The position numbers and the translations under genes were made by a program. From NCBI GenBank assembly GCA_000434775.1, contig FR895477.1, positions 1-24,284 of the forward strand: a stretch of 24,284 nt of DNA. Reading direction: 5' to 3'. Within the stretch, counting starts at the first letter, position 1. Every line of letters starts with the position of its first letter. This document shows, one piece after another, positions 1 through 8,115 of the stretch. The stretch is from Eggerthella sp. CAG:368. GTDB lineage: Bacteria; Actinomycetota; Coriobacteriia; Coriobacteriales; Eggerthellaceae. Under the pieces are notes generated by a model. That model had not been told where the DNA came from. It saw only the letters and a list, made by a program, of their open reading frames with translations, and did not search any database.

Positions 1-413
1 TATTTAAGTTAAGCTACGGACCCGATTCAATTACGGAATAGGGTTTAAGGATTCGTCCTGTCGTCGTTCATGGCAGGAATTTATCTGAGCCAGTCTTCGT
101 TCAGTGCAAGGACCAAAAAAGCAAAAACAGGTCTGGGTTTTGGGCAAAAGTATTTAGTGAAACATTGCAGTACCGGATAAGTGCTTCATCTTCTTCAGTT
201 GGCGTTAAGCAATTTGGCTGCCTTCGCCATCAATTCCCTGTGCTTCAATCTGTCCTCTAACACAAGTGAACCCGGAATGAATCTTCATTCCGGGTTCAAC
301 AAAAGGGGCTCTGTTCACGATACAGGCTTTTTTATAGCGTTTCGAAAAGTTCGGAAACGTATCATCAAAAGCCTAACATCTGAACAATAGACTTTTAAAT
401 AACACTATCGATT
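1..413. other. Intergenic stretch with no supported gene
   Basis: I see no convincing gene here. Short open frames exist on both strands. The plus frame at 181-390 and a minus frame ending at 205 with about 56 open codons both lack a good ribosome binding site and resemble no family I know. The one clear structure is a perfect hairpin at 268-297, listed separately. The stretch may be the 3' flank of cstA plus the edge of an unseen neighbouring locus. Confidence 0.5.
268..297. terminator. Perfect 14-bp hairpin downstream of cstA
   Basis: Two 14-base arms (268-281 and 284-297, GAACCCGGAATGAA and its exact complement) are separated by only two bases, so the real loop is probably four bases or more. 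It lies about 115 bases past the stop of the minus-strand cstA gene, a natural place for a terminator. Neither strand has a run of T after the stem, so it is not a classical intrinsic terminator. It could be a U-less terminator, an RNA 3'-end protector or a protein-binding palindrome. Confidence 0.5.
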
Positions 414-2201
414 TTAAGCGTTAGCCTTCTTCTTTCCAAAAATAGTGCGACCACCCTTGACGGCAAGAATAATTGCAAGAATAAGAAGCACGATAGAAAG
501 AACAGCCTGGATTGTGTTGGCAAAAGGATCGCCAGAACCTGCCATGAGCGCAGTGCACTTTGTTTGAAGGGTAAGGCAGAGTGAGGTCAGAGTAACGACA
601 AGCATGAACACCATAGGAATGTAGAACATCTTGTTGTTCTTGCCTGCATTTCCAAGCCATGCGCAAACAGCCAAAAGTGCAAGGGCGGCAAGGAGCTGGT
701 TGGCGGCACCAAAGAGAGGCCAGATGATGGTGTAGCCGGTCATACCAAGGGCAATACCTAAGACTACCGTGATAAGAGTTGCAATGTAGGGGTTCGTGAA
801 AAACTTACGAGCGCCAGAAACCTGCTCCATGGTCTTACCGGCTGGAATCCAAAGTTCTTGGAACATGTAGCGAGCAAGACGGGTTGCGGTATCCAAGGAG
901 GTAAGGCAGAACGCAGATACTGCCAAGATAAGCAAGGTGTAAGCAATGCCTTCAACATTTTCAAGACCTGGGATGCAGGCAAGCATCTGGGAAAGACCAC
1001 CAGCAAATACAGCCGTAGGAGAAGCGTAAGAGCCTGCGGAATATGCAGCCCAAACAAAACCAACAGCACAAAGAGAAATAACAGCTAAAAGACACTCAAT
1101 AAGCATGCCGCCATAAGCGATAGGCTGGGCGTTCTTTTCGTTGTCGAGCTGTTTTGAAGTGGTGCCAGAAGCAACAAGGCTGTGGAAACCAGAGATTGCG
1201 CCACAGGCAATAGTGATAAATAAAGCAGGGAATAAGAAGCCAGAAGCAGCGGCCTTATTTACAACAGCTTTGCCCGTATTGGGATCAATGATGGTATTGC
1301 CTGCTGCATCAACTGCTACATTGGAAACAGTGAAGTCGGTGAAGGCAGGAATCTGCAAGTTGGCTGCGTCACCTGTGAGACTTGCACCAATGATGCCGAT
1401 AACGGAAAGAGCAATCATCCCATAGAGTAAATAGCTGCTCAGATAATCGCGAGGTTGGAGCAAAATCCAAACAGGCGCAACGGAAGCGACGGCAATGTAG
1501 ACACCCAAAAGAATCATCCATGTGTTGTAATCAAGGGAGATTAAGGGGAAGTTATACCCAATAGCTACCAAAACAACGATGATGGCAATGGCGGAGATAA
1601 CGTTTGCTGCGGTTGGAATATTGCGTCCACGAGTGACGATGCCATAAATAATCGCAACAACAATGAAGAGCATAGAAATCATTGCTGTGCGTTGGTTGGC
1701 GAGATTGGAAGCATCGGTTGAATTTGCGAGGCCCGTTGCGAAGGTGTTAGCGACGATGGAAGCGAAGGCTGCAACAACCAAAACCAAGGTGAGGTATGCA
1801 AAGATGCAGAAGAGTTTCTTTGCAGTGTCGTCAATGTTTTCGGCGATAACGGAAGCGATTGTCTGGCCCTTGTGGCGCAAGGAAGCGAAAAGTGCGCCAA
1901 AGTCATGAACGGCACCGAAGAAAATACCGCCGATGATAACCCAGAGTAAAACAGGAACCCAACCAAATACTGCCGCCTGAATTGGGCCGTTAATAGGACC
2001 AGCACCAGCGATGGAAGAGAAGTGGTGACCTAAAAGGACGTAAGGCTTTGCGGGAACATAGTCTACGCCATCCTGCATTTCTTGAGCAGGGGTAGGTCGC
2101 TTAGGATCGACGCCCCACTGCTTTGCGAGCCATCCGCCATAAAAGACGTAGCCCACAATGAGCAGAATAAGAGCACCGATCAAAACAAACATTGCGTTCA
2201 T
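414..2201 (-). CDS. cstA: CstA-family carbon starvation / peptide transporter
   Basis: This is a 595-residue, very hydrophobic membrane carrier of the CstA family, whose studied members move peptides or pyruvate into the cell by proton symport. Family marks are visible: GHHFSSIAGAGPI near residues 58-70, GAVHDFGAL near 97-105, SGTTSKQLDNEK in the middle, and PLFGAANQLLAALALL toward the C terminus. It is shorter than Escherichia coli CstA (about 700 residues) but matches the shorter form common in anaerobes. The ATG at 2199-2201 has AAGAAAGG upstream, and that site overlaps the stop codon of the preceding gene 16 bases away, so the two are co-transcribed and perhaps translationally coupled. 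The substrate cannot be told from sequence; an amino-acid- or peptide-fermenting lifestyle makes peptides or pyruvate plausible. Confidence 0.93.
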   Translation of the reverse strand: MNAMFVLIGALILLIVGYVFYGGWLAKQWGVDPKRPTPAQEMQDGVDYVPAKPYVLLGHHFSSIAGAGPINGPIQAAVFGWVPVLLWVIIGGIFFGAVHDFGALFASLRHKGQTIASVIAENIDDTAKKLFCIFAYLTLVLVVAAFASIVANTFATGLANSTDASNLANQRTAMISMLFIVVAIIYGIVTRGRNIPTAANVISAIAIIVVLVAIGYNFPLISLDYNTWMILLGVYIAVASVAPVWILLQPRDYLSSYLLYGMIALSVIGIIGASLTGDAANLQIPAFTDFTVSNVAVDAAGNTIIDPNTGKAVVNKAAASGFLFPALFITIACGAISGFHSLVASGTTSKQLDNEKNAQPIAYGGMLIECLLAVISLCAVGFVWAAYSAGSYASPTAVFAGGLSQMLACIPGLENVEGIAYTLLILAVSAFCLTSLDTATRLARYMFQELWIPAGKTMEQVSGARKFFTNPYIATLITVVLGIALGMTGYTIIWPLFGAANQLLAALALLAVCAWLGNAGKNNKMFYIPMVFMLVVTLTSLCLTLQTKCTALMAGSGDPFANTIQAVLSIVLLILAIILAVKGGRTIFGKKKANA

Positions 2202-2217
2202 TTGTTTTGAACCTTTC

Positions 2218-2751
2218 TTATTCGTCAGTAAGTAATGTCAGGTTGCTTTCGAGTGCTTGACTCAATTGCTTCCCTGCGGCATTCGTAAAAATCTGCTTCC
2301 CTTTAGGGCGTGATAAATCCACCAAAGCAAGACGCAAATCGGCCCAACCATGAAAACTCATGCGGTACGATTTACGGAAGCGAGTTTTACAAAGAAGCTG
2401 TGCAGCTTTGTCGGTTGCAAAATTTGCAATAATAACAAGAGATATAGCGGTAGACATGTGGTTAGGACCTGCAGGAACTTTTCTGAAAGCTTTTTGCTTC
2501 ATAAAGTCAATGGCTTCACCAAGAGTTTCTTCGTTGAGTGCTTCCAAGATATCAACGAAGAGGTATTCATGGGTGTTAACTTCCCAAAGCTTTGCACGCT
2601 TTACGAGCACATACTGCTCTCCATAAGAATGGAACTCAGCATATCCGGGGAAGCTATGCCCTTCGAATCGGTAATTCTTGATGATGTCGTAGTTTGCGCT
2701 ATGGGCAGCCAATAGGCGAGTAAGCAAGTCTTCGCGTTTGTCAGTTGCCAT
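2218..2751 (-). CDS. Conserved protein of unknown function, first gene of cstA unit
   Basis: I do not recognise a characterised family. The product is a soluble protein of 177 residues with no signal peptide or membrane span. Its conserved-looking core contains GPNHMSTAISLVIIA around residues 96-110, then KSYRMSFHGWADLRLALVDLS around 127-147 and IFTNAAGKQL near 154-163, which reads like a compact alpha/beta domain. A longer form would start at TTG 2758-2760. I prefer the ATG at 2749-2751 because AGAGAGGA (2762-2769 on the plus strand) then sits about 10 bases upstream, whereas it would nearly touch the TTG. The stop codon overlaps the ribosome binding site of cstA. Its job may be linked to CstA function or to carbon starvation; this is inferred from position only. 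Confidence 0.8.
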   Translation of the reverse strand: MATDKREDLLTRLLAAHSANYDIIKNYRFEGHSFPGYAEFHSYGEQYVLVKRAKLWEVNTHEYLFVDILEALNEETLGEAIDFMKQKAFRKVPAGPNHMSTAISLVIIANFATDKAAQLLCKTRFRKSYRMSFHGWADLRLALVDLSRPKGKQIFTNAAGKQLSQALESNLTLLTDE

Positions 2752-2958
2752 AGCGAGCAAGTCCTCTCTTTTCCCGTTGCCCGATCTGCGGGAATTGATA
2801 ACGGAAAGTTTTCCTTAGAGGGTTGCTTCGAATGTTTTCATTTCCTGCACATCGTGCAAATTGTCATCTCTGTTGCACAAGCGAACGCATTATAAGACCA
2901 GATAATGTACAAAATCCTTAAAAAATGGAATTTCTTTCAATTTGGTAACATTTTTCGT

Positions 2959-2989
2959 GTAAGTGGAGGGCGAGAAACCCTCCACTTAC
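2959..2989. terminator. Perfect 12-bp hairpin downstream of metA
   Basis: Arms GTAAGTGGAGGG (2959-2970) and CCCTCCACTTAC (2978-2989) are exact complements around a 7-base loop. The hairpin begins just past the metA stop codon on the minus strand and lies upstream of the cstA unit. After the stem the minus strand reads ACGAAAAATG, so there is no U-tract. Placement favours transcription termination or 3'-end stabilisation of the metA message, but the mechanism would not be the standard intrinsic one. Confidence 0.55.
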
Positions 2990-3002
2990 CATTTGGCGGT
3001 TT

Positions 3003-3938
3003 TTAATTGGTGGCACCAATTCCCCACGCAGCGTCGATATCGTAAGGAGTTGCCTGGTAAACGTAGTAATTAAGCCAATTGGTATAGATAAGTTGCGCAG
3101 AGGCGCGCCAATTTGAAATGGGCTTTTGGGTGGGATCATCATTAGGGAAGTAATGCTTAGGAAGCGGGGCGTTCTCTTCTTTCTTTAGATCGCGGAAATA
3201 TTCCCCTGCAAGGGTGTCGGAATCATATTCAGGATGACCAAATATAAAGAAATGACGACTGTCGGTGCTTTTTGCAATGAAAACACCTGCCTCGTCAGAT
3301 ACCGCAATAAGTTCCAAATCAGGGTTAGCGGCGATATCTTCTGCGCGAACTTCAGTGTTGCGAGAGTGGGGTGCATACACCACATCGTCTAAACCACGAA
3401 CAAGTGGTGAAGAAGGTTTTAGGATTTGATGCTCAAAAACGCCCGTCATTTTTTCTTCCAGCATATATTTAGGAATACCGAAGTGGTAATAAGCACCTGC
3501 CTGAGCGCCCCAGCAAATATAAAAGGTAGAGAAAACATTAGTTTTGGCCCACTCCATGATTTCACAAAGTTCGGGCCAGTAATCAACATCTTCGAATCTC
3601 ATGCGCTCAACAGGAGCACCCGTGATGATCATTCCGTCGTAGCGTTTGCTGCGCACATCATCAAGGCTGCGATAAAACGAAGCGAGATGTTCTGCTGGAA
3701 CATGAGTTGCCTGATGGCTGATGGTTTGTAAAAGATCGATCTCAATCTGCAAGGGGGTATTGGAAAGCTTGCGCAGTATTTGCGTTTCCGTTTCTATTTT
3801 TGTCGGCATCAAGTTAAGGATAAGAACACGCAATGGACGAATGTCTTGATGAATTGCGCGATGCTCGGTCATTACGAAAATGTTTTCGCTCTCTAAAATA
3901 CCTGTTGCGGGTAGGGAATCGGGAATTCTAATAGGCAT
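3003..3938 (-). CDS. metA: Homoserine O-acetyltransferase (MetA family)
   Basis: This 311-residue cytoplasmic enzyme activates homoserine for methionine synthesis. The MetA catalytic set is present at standard numbering: Lys47 (LMPTK), the nucleophile Cys142 in YICWGAQAG, and His235/Glu237 in FGHPEYD. Residue 111 is Glu (TGAPVERMRF). In this family Glu111 marks acetyl-CoA users, while the E. coli succinyltransferase has Gly there. I therefore call it an acetyltransferase despite the common 'succinyltransferase' label. The divergent neighbour is an O-acetylhomoserine sulfhydrylase, which needs exactly this product. The ATG is preceded by GAAAGGA at 7 bases. Family identity is certain; acyl donor is inferred from one residue plus context. 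Confidence 0.95.
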   Translation of the reverse strand: MPIRIPDSLPATGILESENIFVMTEHRAIHQDIRPLRVLILNLMPTKIETETQILRKLSNTPLQIEIDLLQTISHQATHVPAEHLASFYRSLDDVRSKRYDGMIITGAPVERMRFEDVDYWPELCEIMEWAKTNVFSTFYICWGAQAGAYYHFGIPKYMLEEKMTGVFEHQILKPSSPLVRGLDDVVYAPHSRNTEVRAEDIAANPDLELIAVSDEAGVFIAKSTDSRHFFIFGHPEYDSDTLAGEYFRDLKKEENAPLPKHYFPNDDPTQKPISNWRASAQLIYTNWLNYYVYQATPYDIDAAWGIGATN

Positions 3939-3974
3939 AAGGGTATCCTTTCAAAACCGCTTAACAGTACGTTT

Positions 3975-3980
3975 ATTATA
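3975..3980 (-). promoter_or_regulatory. Candidate -10 box for metA
   Basis: The minus strand carries a perfect TATAAT about 37 bases upstream of the metA start. No good -35 hexamer sits at the usual distance, so this is a partial promoter call. I looked for a SAM-type riboswitch in the 276-base metA/metY divergent region and saw none. Confidence 0.35.
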
Positions 3981-4214
3981 GTGACGACAGTGGAAAAAAG
4001 AGCCGTCGCATACAGAAGCATTTTTGCATCATTTTGTAAGATGGTAATAAAACCGCAGGTAGAAGGCGTGAGTTCTATTATCTATAACTAGCTATCGGAA
4101 AATGCTTGGGAAACTTTAGGCTGTTCAAGTAAAAAATGGTGTGGTGTTTTCGCTCGAACGGTATTATCAAGCAGTGTGAACAAAAACAGTGTTTAGGAAT
4201 TTTAAGGAGAACTT

Positions 4215-5495
4215 ATGGCTCAATCAATCGCAACAAAGTGTGTGCAGGGAGGCTATCATCCAGGAGATGGGGAGCCACGACAAGTTCCAATTTATCAAAG
4301 TACCACTTGGAAATACGATACGAGTGAGCACATGGGCAAGCTCTTCGACCTAGAAGAGTCGGGCTATTTTTATACTCGTTTGCAGAATCCTACGAATGAT
4401 TATGTGGCGGCAAAAATTGCTGAACTTGAAGGCGGAACAGCAGCTATGCTCACCTCTTCGGGTCAAGCGGCTAACTTTTTTGCCGTCTTTAATATTGCGG
4501 GCAATGGAGACCATATTGTGGCATCTTCGGCAATCTATGGAGGAACGTACAACCTGTTTGCTCACACAATGGAGCGTATGGGTTTGGAATGCACTTTCGT
4601 AAGCCCTACCTGTTCTGAAGAGGAACTCGAGGCTGCTTTTAAGCCCAACACTAAAGCGGTATTTGGTGAAACTATTGCAAACCCCGCTTTGACGGTTTTG
4701 GATTTGGAGCGTTTTGCTCGTGCGGCGCATGCGCACGGTGTTCCTTTTATTGTGGATAACACCTTCCCCACTCCTGTTAATTGCAGACCTATTGAGTGGG
4801 GTGCAGATATCGTTACCCATTCAACCACCAAGTATATGGATGGCCACGGTGCTGGGGTTGGTGGCTGCATCGTTGATTCGGGTAAGTTTGACTGGAATGC
4901 CCATGCCGATAAATTCCCAGGCTTAACAACGCCAGACGAAAGCTACCATGGTGTTGTCTATGCCGAAAAGTTTGGTCTTGAAGGAGCCTTTATTACAAAG
5001 GCAACGGCTCAGCTTATGCGTGATTTTGGCTCTATTCAGTCGCCGCAAAATGCCTTCTTACTTAATATGGGACTTGAAAGCTTACATGTGCGTATGGCGC
5101 AACATTGCAAAAATGGCCAAGCAGTTGCGGAATACTTGCAGCAGCATCCAAAAGTTTCTTGGGTTCGCTACTCTGGTTTGCCCGAGGATGATAATTATGA
5201 GTTGGCTCAGAAGTATCTGCCTAATGGAGGTTGTGGTGTTGTGAGCTTCGGTGTCGCGGGAGGCCGAGAAGGTGCCGAAACATTTATGAAGAATCTAAAG
5301 CTTGCTCAGATTGCCACGCATGTTGCAGATGCCCGTACGTGCGTGCTTCATCCAGCAAACGCTACGCATCGCCAGATGAATGACGAAGAGCTTCTTGCTG
5401 CAGGAATCAGTGCTGATCTTATTCGTTTGTCTTGCGGCATTGAGGCAACTGAAGATCTTATAGCCGATATTGAGCAGGCACTCGCTGCTGTTTAA
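4215..5495 (+). CDS. metY: O-acetylhomoserine sulfhydrylase (aminocarboxypropyltransferase)
   Basis: A PLP enzyme of the Cys/Met metabolism family, 426 residues, which joins O-acetylhomoserine and sulfide (or methanethiol) to give homocysteine (or methionine). The PLP lysine is Lys206 in THSTTKYMDGHG, with the cofactor-binding Asp181 in DNTFPTP. SSGQAA (81-86) and YGGTYNLF (108-115) are typical of the sulfhydrylase branch, and the length matches it. AAGGAG lies 7 bases before the ATG. It is divergent from metA, so the two genes form a complete direct-sulfhydrylation route to homocysteine with no need for cystathionine intermediates. No terminator is evident before the glycosyltransferase gene 47 bases downstream. 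Confidence 0.95.
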   Translation: MAQSIATKCVQGGYHPGDGEPRQVPIYQSTTWKYDTSEHMGKLFDLEESGYFYTRLQNPTNDYVAAKIAELEGGTAAMLTSSGQAANFFAVFNIAGNGDHIVASSAIYGGTYNLFAHTMERMGLECTFVSPTCSEEELEAAFKPNTKAVFGETIANPALTVLDLERFARAAHAHGVPFIVDNTFPTPVNCRPIEWGADIVTHSTTKYMDGHGAGVGGCIVDSGKFDWNAHADKFPGLTTPDESYHGVVYAEKFGLEGAFITKATAQLMRDFGSIQSPQNAFLLNMGLESLHVRMAQHCKNGQAVAEYLQQHPKVSWVRYSGLPEDDNYELAQKYLPNGGCGVVSFGVAGGREGAETFMKNLKLAQIATHVADARTCVLHPANATHRQMNDEELLAAGISADLIRLSCGIEATEDLIADIEQALAAV

Positions 5496-5542
5496 AATAG
5501 AACCTGTATTTGTCAACAACCTAAACGCAAAGGGGGAGCGCC

Positions 5543-6643
5543 ATGGGCCAGGCCAGTCAGCAAGAACGGCAGCCACTCGTTTCGGTTATCATGCCTATTT
5601 TTAATGCGATGCCATACCTTGACCAAGCGCTCTCTAGTGTTAGGGAACAAACCTATCAAAATCTTGAAGTACTGTGCTTAAACGACGGCAGCACTGATGA
5701 TTCGCTTTCTTGTATGGAAAGACACGCCGAACAAGATGTTCGTATCGTGGTGGTTGATAAAGAAAATGAAGGCTATGGTGCTACCTGTAATAAGGGTCTT
5801 TCAATTGCGCGTGGTGAGTGGATTTTCTTTCTTGAACCCGATGATTGGATTGAAAAAACTTGCGTGAGTACGCTCGTTGACGCTGCAAGAATCTATACAG
5901 GTTCGGTCCCGCCTGTTGATGTTGTTAAAGCGGGGTATTGGCGTGTTGTTTGTCATGAGGGAAAAGAAATAAAAGAACGCTGTAATTTCTTGGGGCGCAT
6001 TAAGCCTTCTGCACAGCCTTTTACCGTTGAGAGAGCTCCCCATTTATTACGCCACCATCCTTCAATTTGGTCTGCGCTATACCGAAGAAAATTCTTGAAC
6101 GAAATGAATATTCGTTTCAAGGAAATACCTGGTGCAGGTTGGGCGGATAATCCTTTCTTGATCGAAACACTTTGTCAGGCAAAGGCTATTGTGTATGTTG
6201 ATAAGCCCCTGTATTGCTATCGCGCAGAAGCACCTGATGAGGCAAAAGCGGCGCTTGCTCGAAATCCTTTTATTCCTTTTGAACGTTGGCACGACATGAT
6301 GGACATTCTTGAACGCTTGGGAATAAAAAAGAAGGCAATTTTGTATGCGCAAGTTGCGCGGGGTTTTCTGTATAAAAACCAGGTTGCTTCGGCAGTTGGT
6401 ATTGATCAGCCTGAGATAAAAGATGAGCTCATTCGTATGTTTAAGCGCATGGATCCTGAGCTTGTTTATAAAGAGCGTTCGGTTTCTCCTGAAGATAAGT
6501 TACTTTTTGCTCAGCTGCTTGATTTGCCGGCACCAAAAATCGACAAAGGGGCCTACAAAAAATATCTTCTTTCCGAAGGACTATATTCCATGCGCAATAT
6601 TGGCGTTGCTAACACCGTGAAAAAAGTATTTAATCGCAGCTAG
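5543..6643 (+). CDS. Family 2 glycosyltransferase
   Basis: A 366-residue GT-A fold glycosyltransferase. The N-terminal domain shows VSVIMPIFNAMPYLDQALSSV (13-33), NDGSTDDS (47-54) for nucleotide-sugar binding, and a DXD-like metal site in FFLEPDDWIE (95-104). The C-terminal half carries the acceptor region and no membrane spans. The ATG follows GGGGGAG at 5 bases. The donor sugar and acceptor cannot be told. It probably adds a sugar to an envelope polysaccharide or glycolipid, given the neighbouring glycosyltransferase and the WecA-like enzyme at 8116. It could be read through from metY because no terminator separates them. Confidence 0.88.
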   Translation: MGQASQQERQPLVSVIMPIFNAMPYLDQALSSVREQTYQNLEVLCLNDGSTDDSLSCMERHAEQDVRIVVVDKENEGYGATCNKGLSIARGEWIFFLEPDDWIEKTCVSTLVDAARIYTGSVPPVDVVKAGYWRVVCHEGKEIKERCNFLGRIKPSAQPFTVERAPHLLRHHPSIWSALYRRKFLNEMNIRFKEIPGAGWADNPFLIETLCQAKAIVYVDKPLYCYRAEAPDEAKAALARNPFIPFERWHDMMDILERLGIKKKAILYAQVARGFLYKNQVASAVGIDQPEIKDELIRMFKRMDPELVYKERSVSPEDKLLFAQLLDLPAPKIDKGAYKKYLLSEGLYSMRNIGVANTVKKVFNRS

Positions 6644-6673
6644 TTGGCAGCTAATTGCCGGCGTTCTAAACTT

Positions 6674-7645
6674 CTAGTCTTTTAGCTTTGGCATGGGACG
6701 CCATGAGGTGTCGTGGCGAAGCTTTCTTCCCGTATGCATTCCTTCAAATAAAACTTTAAGCCCTTTTGGAATGTCATGTTTGTCGCCTGCAAAGAGACGA
6801 ATACACTCCATTCCAAAGGTGAGTGCGGTACCAAATTGAAATGAAAGCGGCTTGTAGTCGTTGTGCTCTTTGAGGTATTGAGCCATGTAGCCACGATTTC
6901 TCATGGTGTGAAAGCGGAGCATATCGCTTGCTTTATTGAGCTTGCGAACATTGCCAACGCGTAAGTGATCTTGTTCACGAGTGCGTTGCATAAGAACATC
7001 GGGAATAAGGATGGGGTGGGTAACCTTTGAGCAAAGGTATCCATACATAGTGTCGTCCCAGTGAATGAAGAAGCGAGGGTCAGGCAAGCCAACTTCTTCA
7101 ATGACGCTGCGATGGAATAAGCCACCCTCGAAGCACACGGCGTTCATTGGCTTGAATCGTTCGTTTTCTTCGAATCCTGATGGCGCAACAGGATTGAGCA
7201 TGCCAAGTCCTGTGAGATATTGATACTGCCAGTAAAAAGGCTCGCCGTTGAAATTGAGCTTGCTGCACTGAATGGCGCGATGGTCATTGATGAGAGCTTC
7301 GTCCATCCAAGGCTGAAGAAGTTCAAGGGCGTTGGGAACTACACGAACATCATCGTCCATGAGCCAAATCCAGTCATATCCAGCGGTAAAGGCAAGCTCG
7401 ACGCCTTTGGAGAAACCACCAGAACCACCAAGATTTTCTTCCATGGGCGCCCAGGTAACCTCAGTTTCTTTTAGGGATAGTTTGAGATCTTTGCACATTG
7501 CTCCAACGTCAGGATCATTGTCGTTATCAACCACAAAAATCTGAGCAGGCCTGAGAGTCATGTTTTCAAAGCTTTCAAAAAGCACTTTTAATAGATCTTT
7601 TCTTTTGTATGTAACAATGACTATTGCGGTTTTTGCATCTATCAA
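6674..7645 (-). CDS. Family 2 glycosyltransferase, rhamnosyl/galactofuranosyl-transferase-like
   Basis: The product has about 323 residues with a GT-A domain: AIVIVTYKRKDLL at the N terminus, VVDNDND (39-45), NLGGSGGFSKG (71-81) and WLMDDDVRV (94-102). The pair NLGGSGGF plus a DDD metal site is typical of the WbbL/GlfT branch, which works on cell-wall or O-antigen-type polymers. FFIHWDDTMYGY later in the protein fits the acceptor-side acid cluster of that branch. A longer frame could start at GTG 7664-7666. I prefer TTG 7643-7645 because AAGGTGA sits upstream of it at normal spacing. It converges on the preceding glycosyltransferase gene with a 30-base gap. Donor and acceptor remain open. Confidence 0.85.
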   Translation of the reverse strand: MIDAKTAIVIVTYKRKDLLKVLFESFENMTLRPAQIFVVDNDNDPDVGAMCKDLKLSLKETEVTWAPMEENLGGSGGFSKGVELAFTAGYDWIWLMDDDVRVVPNALELLQPWMDEALINDHRAIQCSKLNFNGEPFYWQYQYLTGLGMLNPVAPSGFEENERFKPMNAVCFEGGLFHRSVIEEVGLPDPRFFIHWDDTMYGYLCSKVTHPILIPDVLMQRTREQDHLRVGNVRKLNKASDMLRFHTMRNRGYMAQYLKEHNDYKPLSFQFGTALTFGMECIRLFAGDKHDIPKGLKVLFEGMHTGRKLRHDTSWRPMPKLKD

Positions 7646-7811
7646 AACGGTCACCTTAAGGAGCACTTTTACGGCAAATAAAAGTGAATATGCATCATTT
7701 CTGGGGGTTATTATCTGCTGTCTAACTTTTTCCTACAAGATGGCTTCACGAAATAAGCGTGAGTTGTGAAGGAAAGAGTAAAGATAGTTCTTAAACGGCC
7801 AAGAGTGAAAG

Positions 7812-7916
7812 GCGCATTGCCCCGTGATTGATTCCGTATTTTATGCGGCATCAATTCGTTTTTTTACGGGACATCAAGCCTTCGTATTCTGCGTGAAGTC
7901 AGAAGAGGCAATGCGC
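7812..7916 (+). ncRNA. Candidate structured RNA closed by a 10-bp inverted repeat
   Basis: Perfect complementary arms GCGCATTGCC (7812-7821) and GGCAATGCGC (7907-7916) could close a 105-nt element. Inside, 7826-7856 folds as GATTGAT / ATCAATT stacked on CCGTAT / ATGCGG, with G-T pairs at a few positions. That stem is followed by TTCG and a run of seven T, so it resembles an intrinsic terminator on the plus strand. A smaller CTTCG/CG-GAAG hairpin may follow at 7880-7898. The nested design suggests a structured RNA, leader or small mobile repeat. I cannot match it to a known RNA family by eye. Confidence 0.4.
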
Positions 7917-7974
7917 AAATACAAGTCAATTAGCGCGCTCTTCTAGTTTTCTTATGGGATTGGCATGTGAAGGG

Positions 7975-8004
7975 TATAATTAATTGGTTGTATATCCATA
8001 CAAC
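7975..8004 (+). promoter_or_regulatory. Candidate -10 box with overlapping palindrome, WecA-like gene
   Basis: TATAAT at 7975-7980 would place a start site near 7987. There a palindrome GTTGTAT (7987-7993) and ATACAAC (7998-8004) with a 4-base centre sits on the presumed +1, a common operator position. The -35 region is poor. The gene would carry a leader of about 125 bases. Confidence 0.35.
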
Positions 8005-8115
8005 ATTGAATTTATTTAATGCCATACATACTTACTGAGTGCTGTGGCGTAATACGGAATTGTAGTTGAGTGAAAATAAAACTCGTTAATAAGAAGGTCA
8101 GCAAGGAGCAGGCAA

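Larger units (their letters stand above)
7646..8115. other. Long divergent intergenic region with RNA-like structure
   Basis: About 470 bases separate the minus-strand glycosyltransferase from the WecA-like gene. I see no protein-coding frame of substance. It contains an inverted-repeat-bounded element (7812-7916), a strong -10 box (7975-7980) and a small palindrome (7987-8004), each listed separately. The remainder, roughly 7667-7800 and 8005-8100, shows nothing I can name. Confidence 0.6.

Noticed and set aside
205..375. Minus-strand frame of about 56 codons (containing EPGMKIHSGF and ending GEGSQIA)
   Set aside because: It looks protein-like in composition, but the only ATG has no spacing for a binding site, and it also reads through the hairpin. 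It is kept only as a note.
181..390. 69-residue plus-strand frame
   Set aside because: It runs across the perfect hairpin at 268-297, has no ribosome binding site and resembles no known protein.
3939..4214. SAM or T-box riboswitch controlling metA/metY
   Set aside because: No kink-turn, T-box consensus or terminator pair could be seen in the divergent region.
4350..4870. Long minus-strand frames opposite metY
   Set aside because: They lie fully within a clear PLP-enzyme gene and show no family features.
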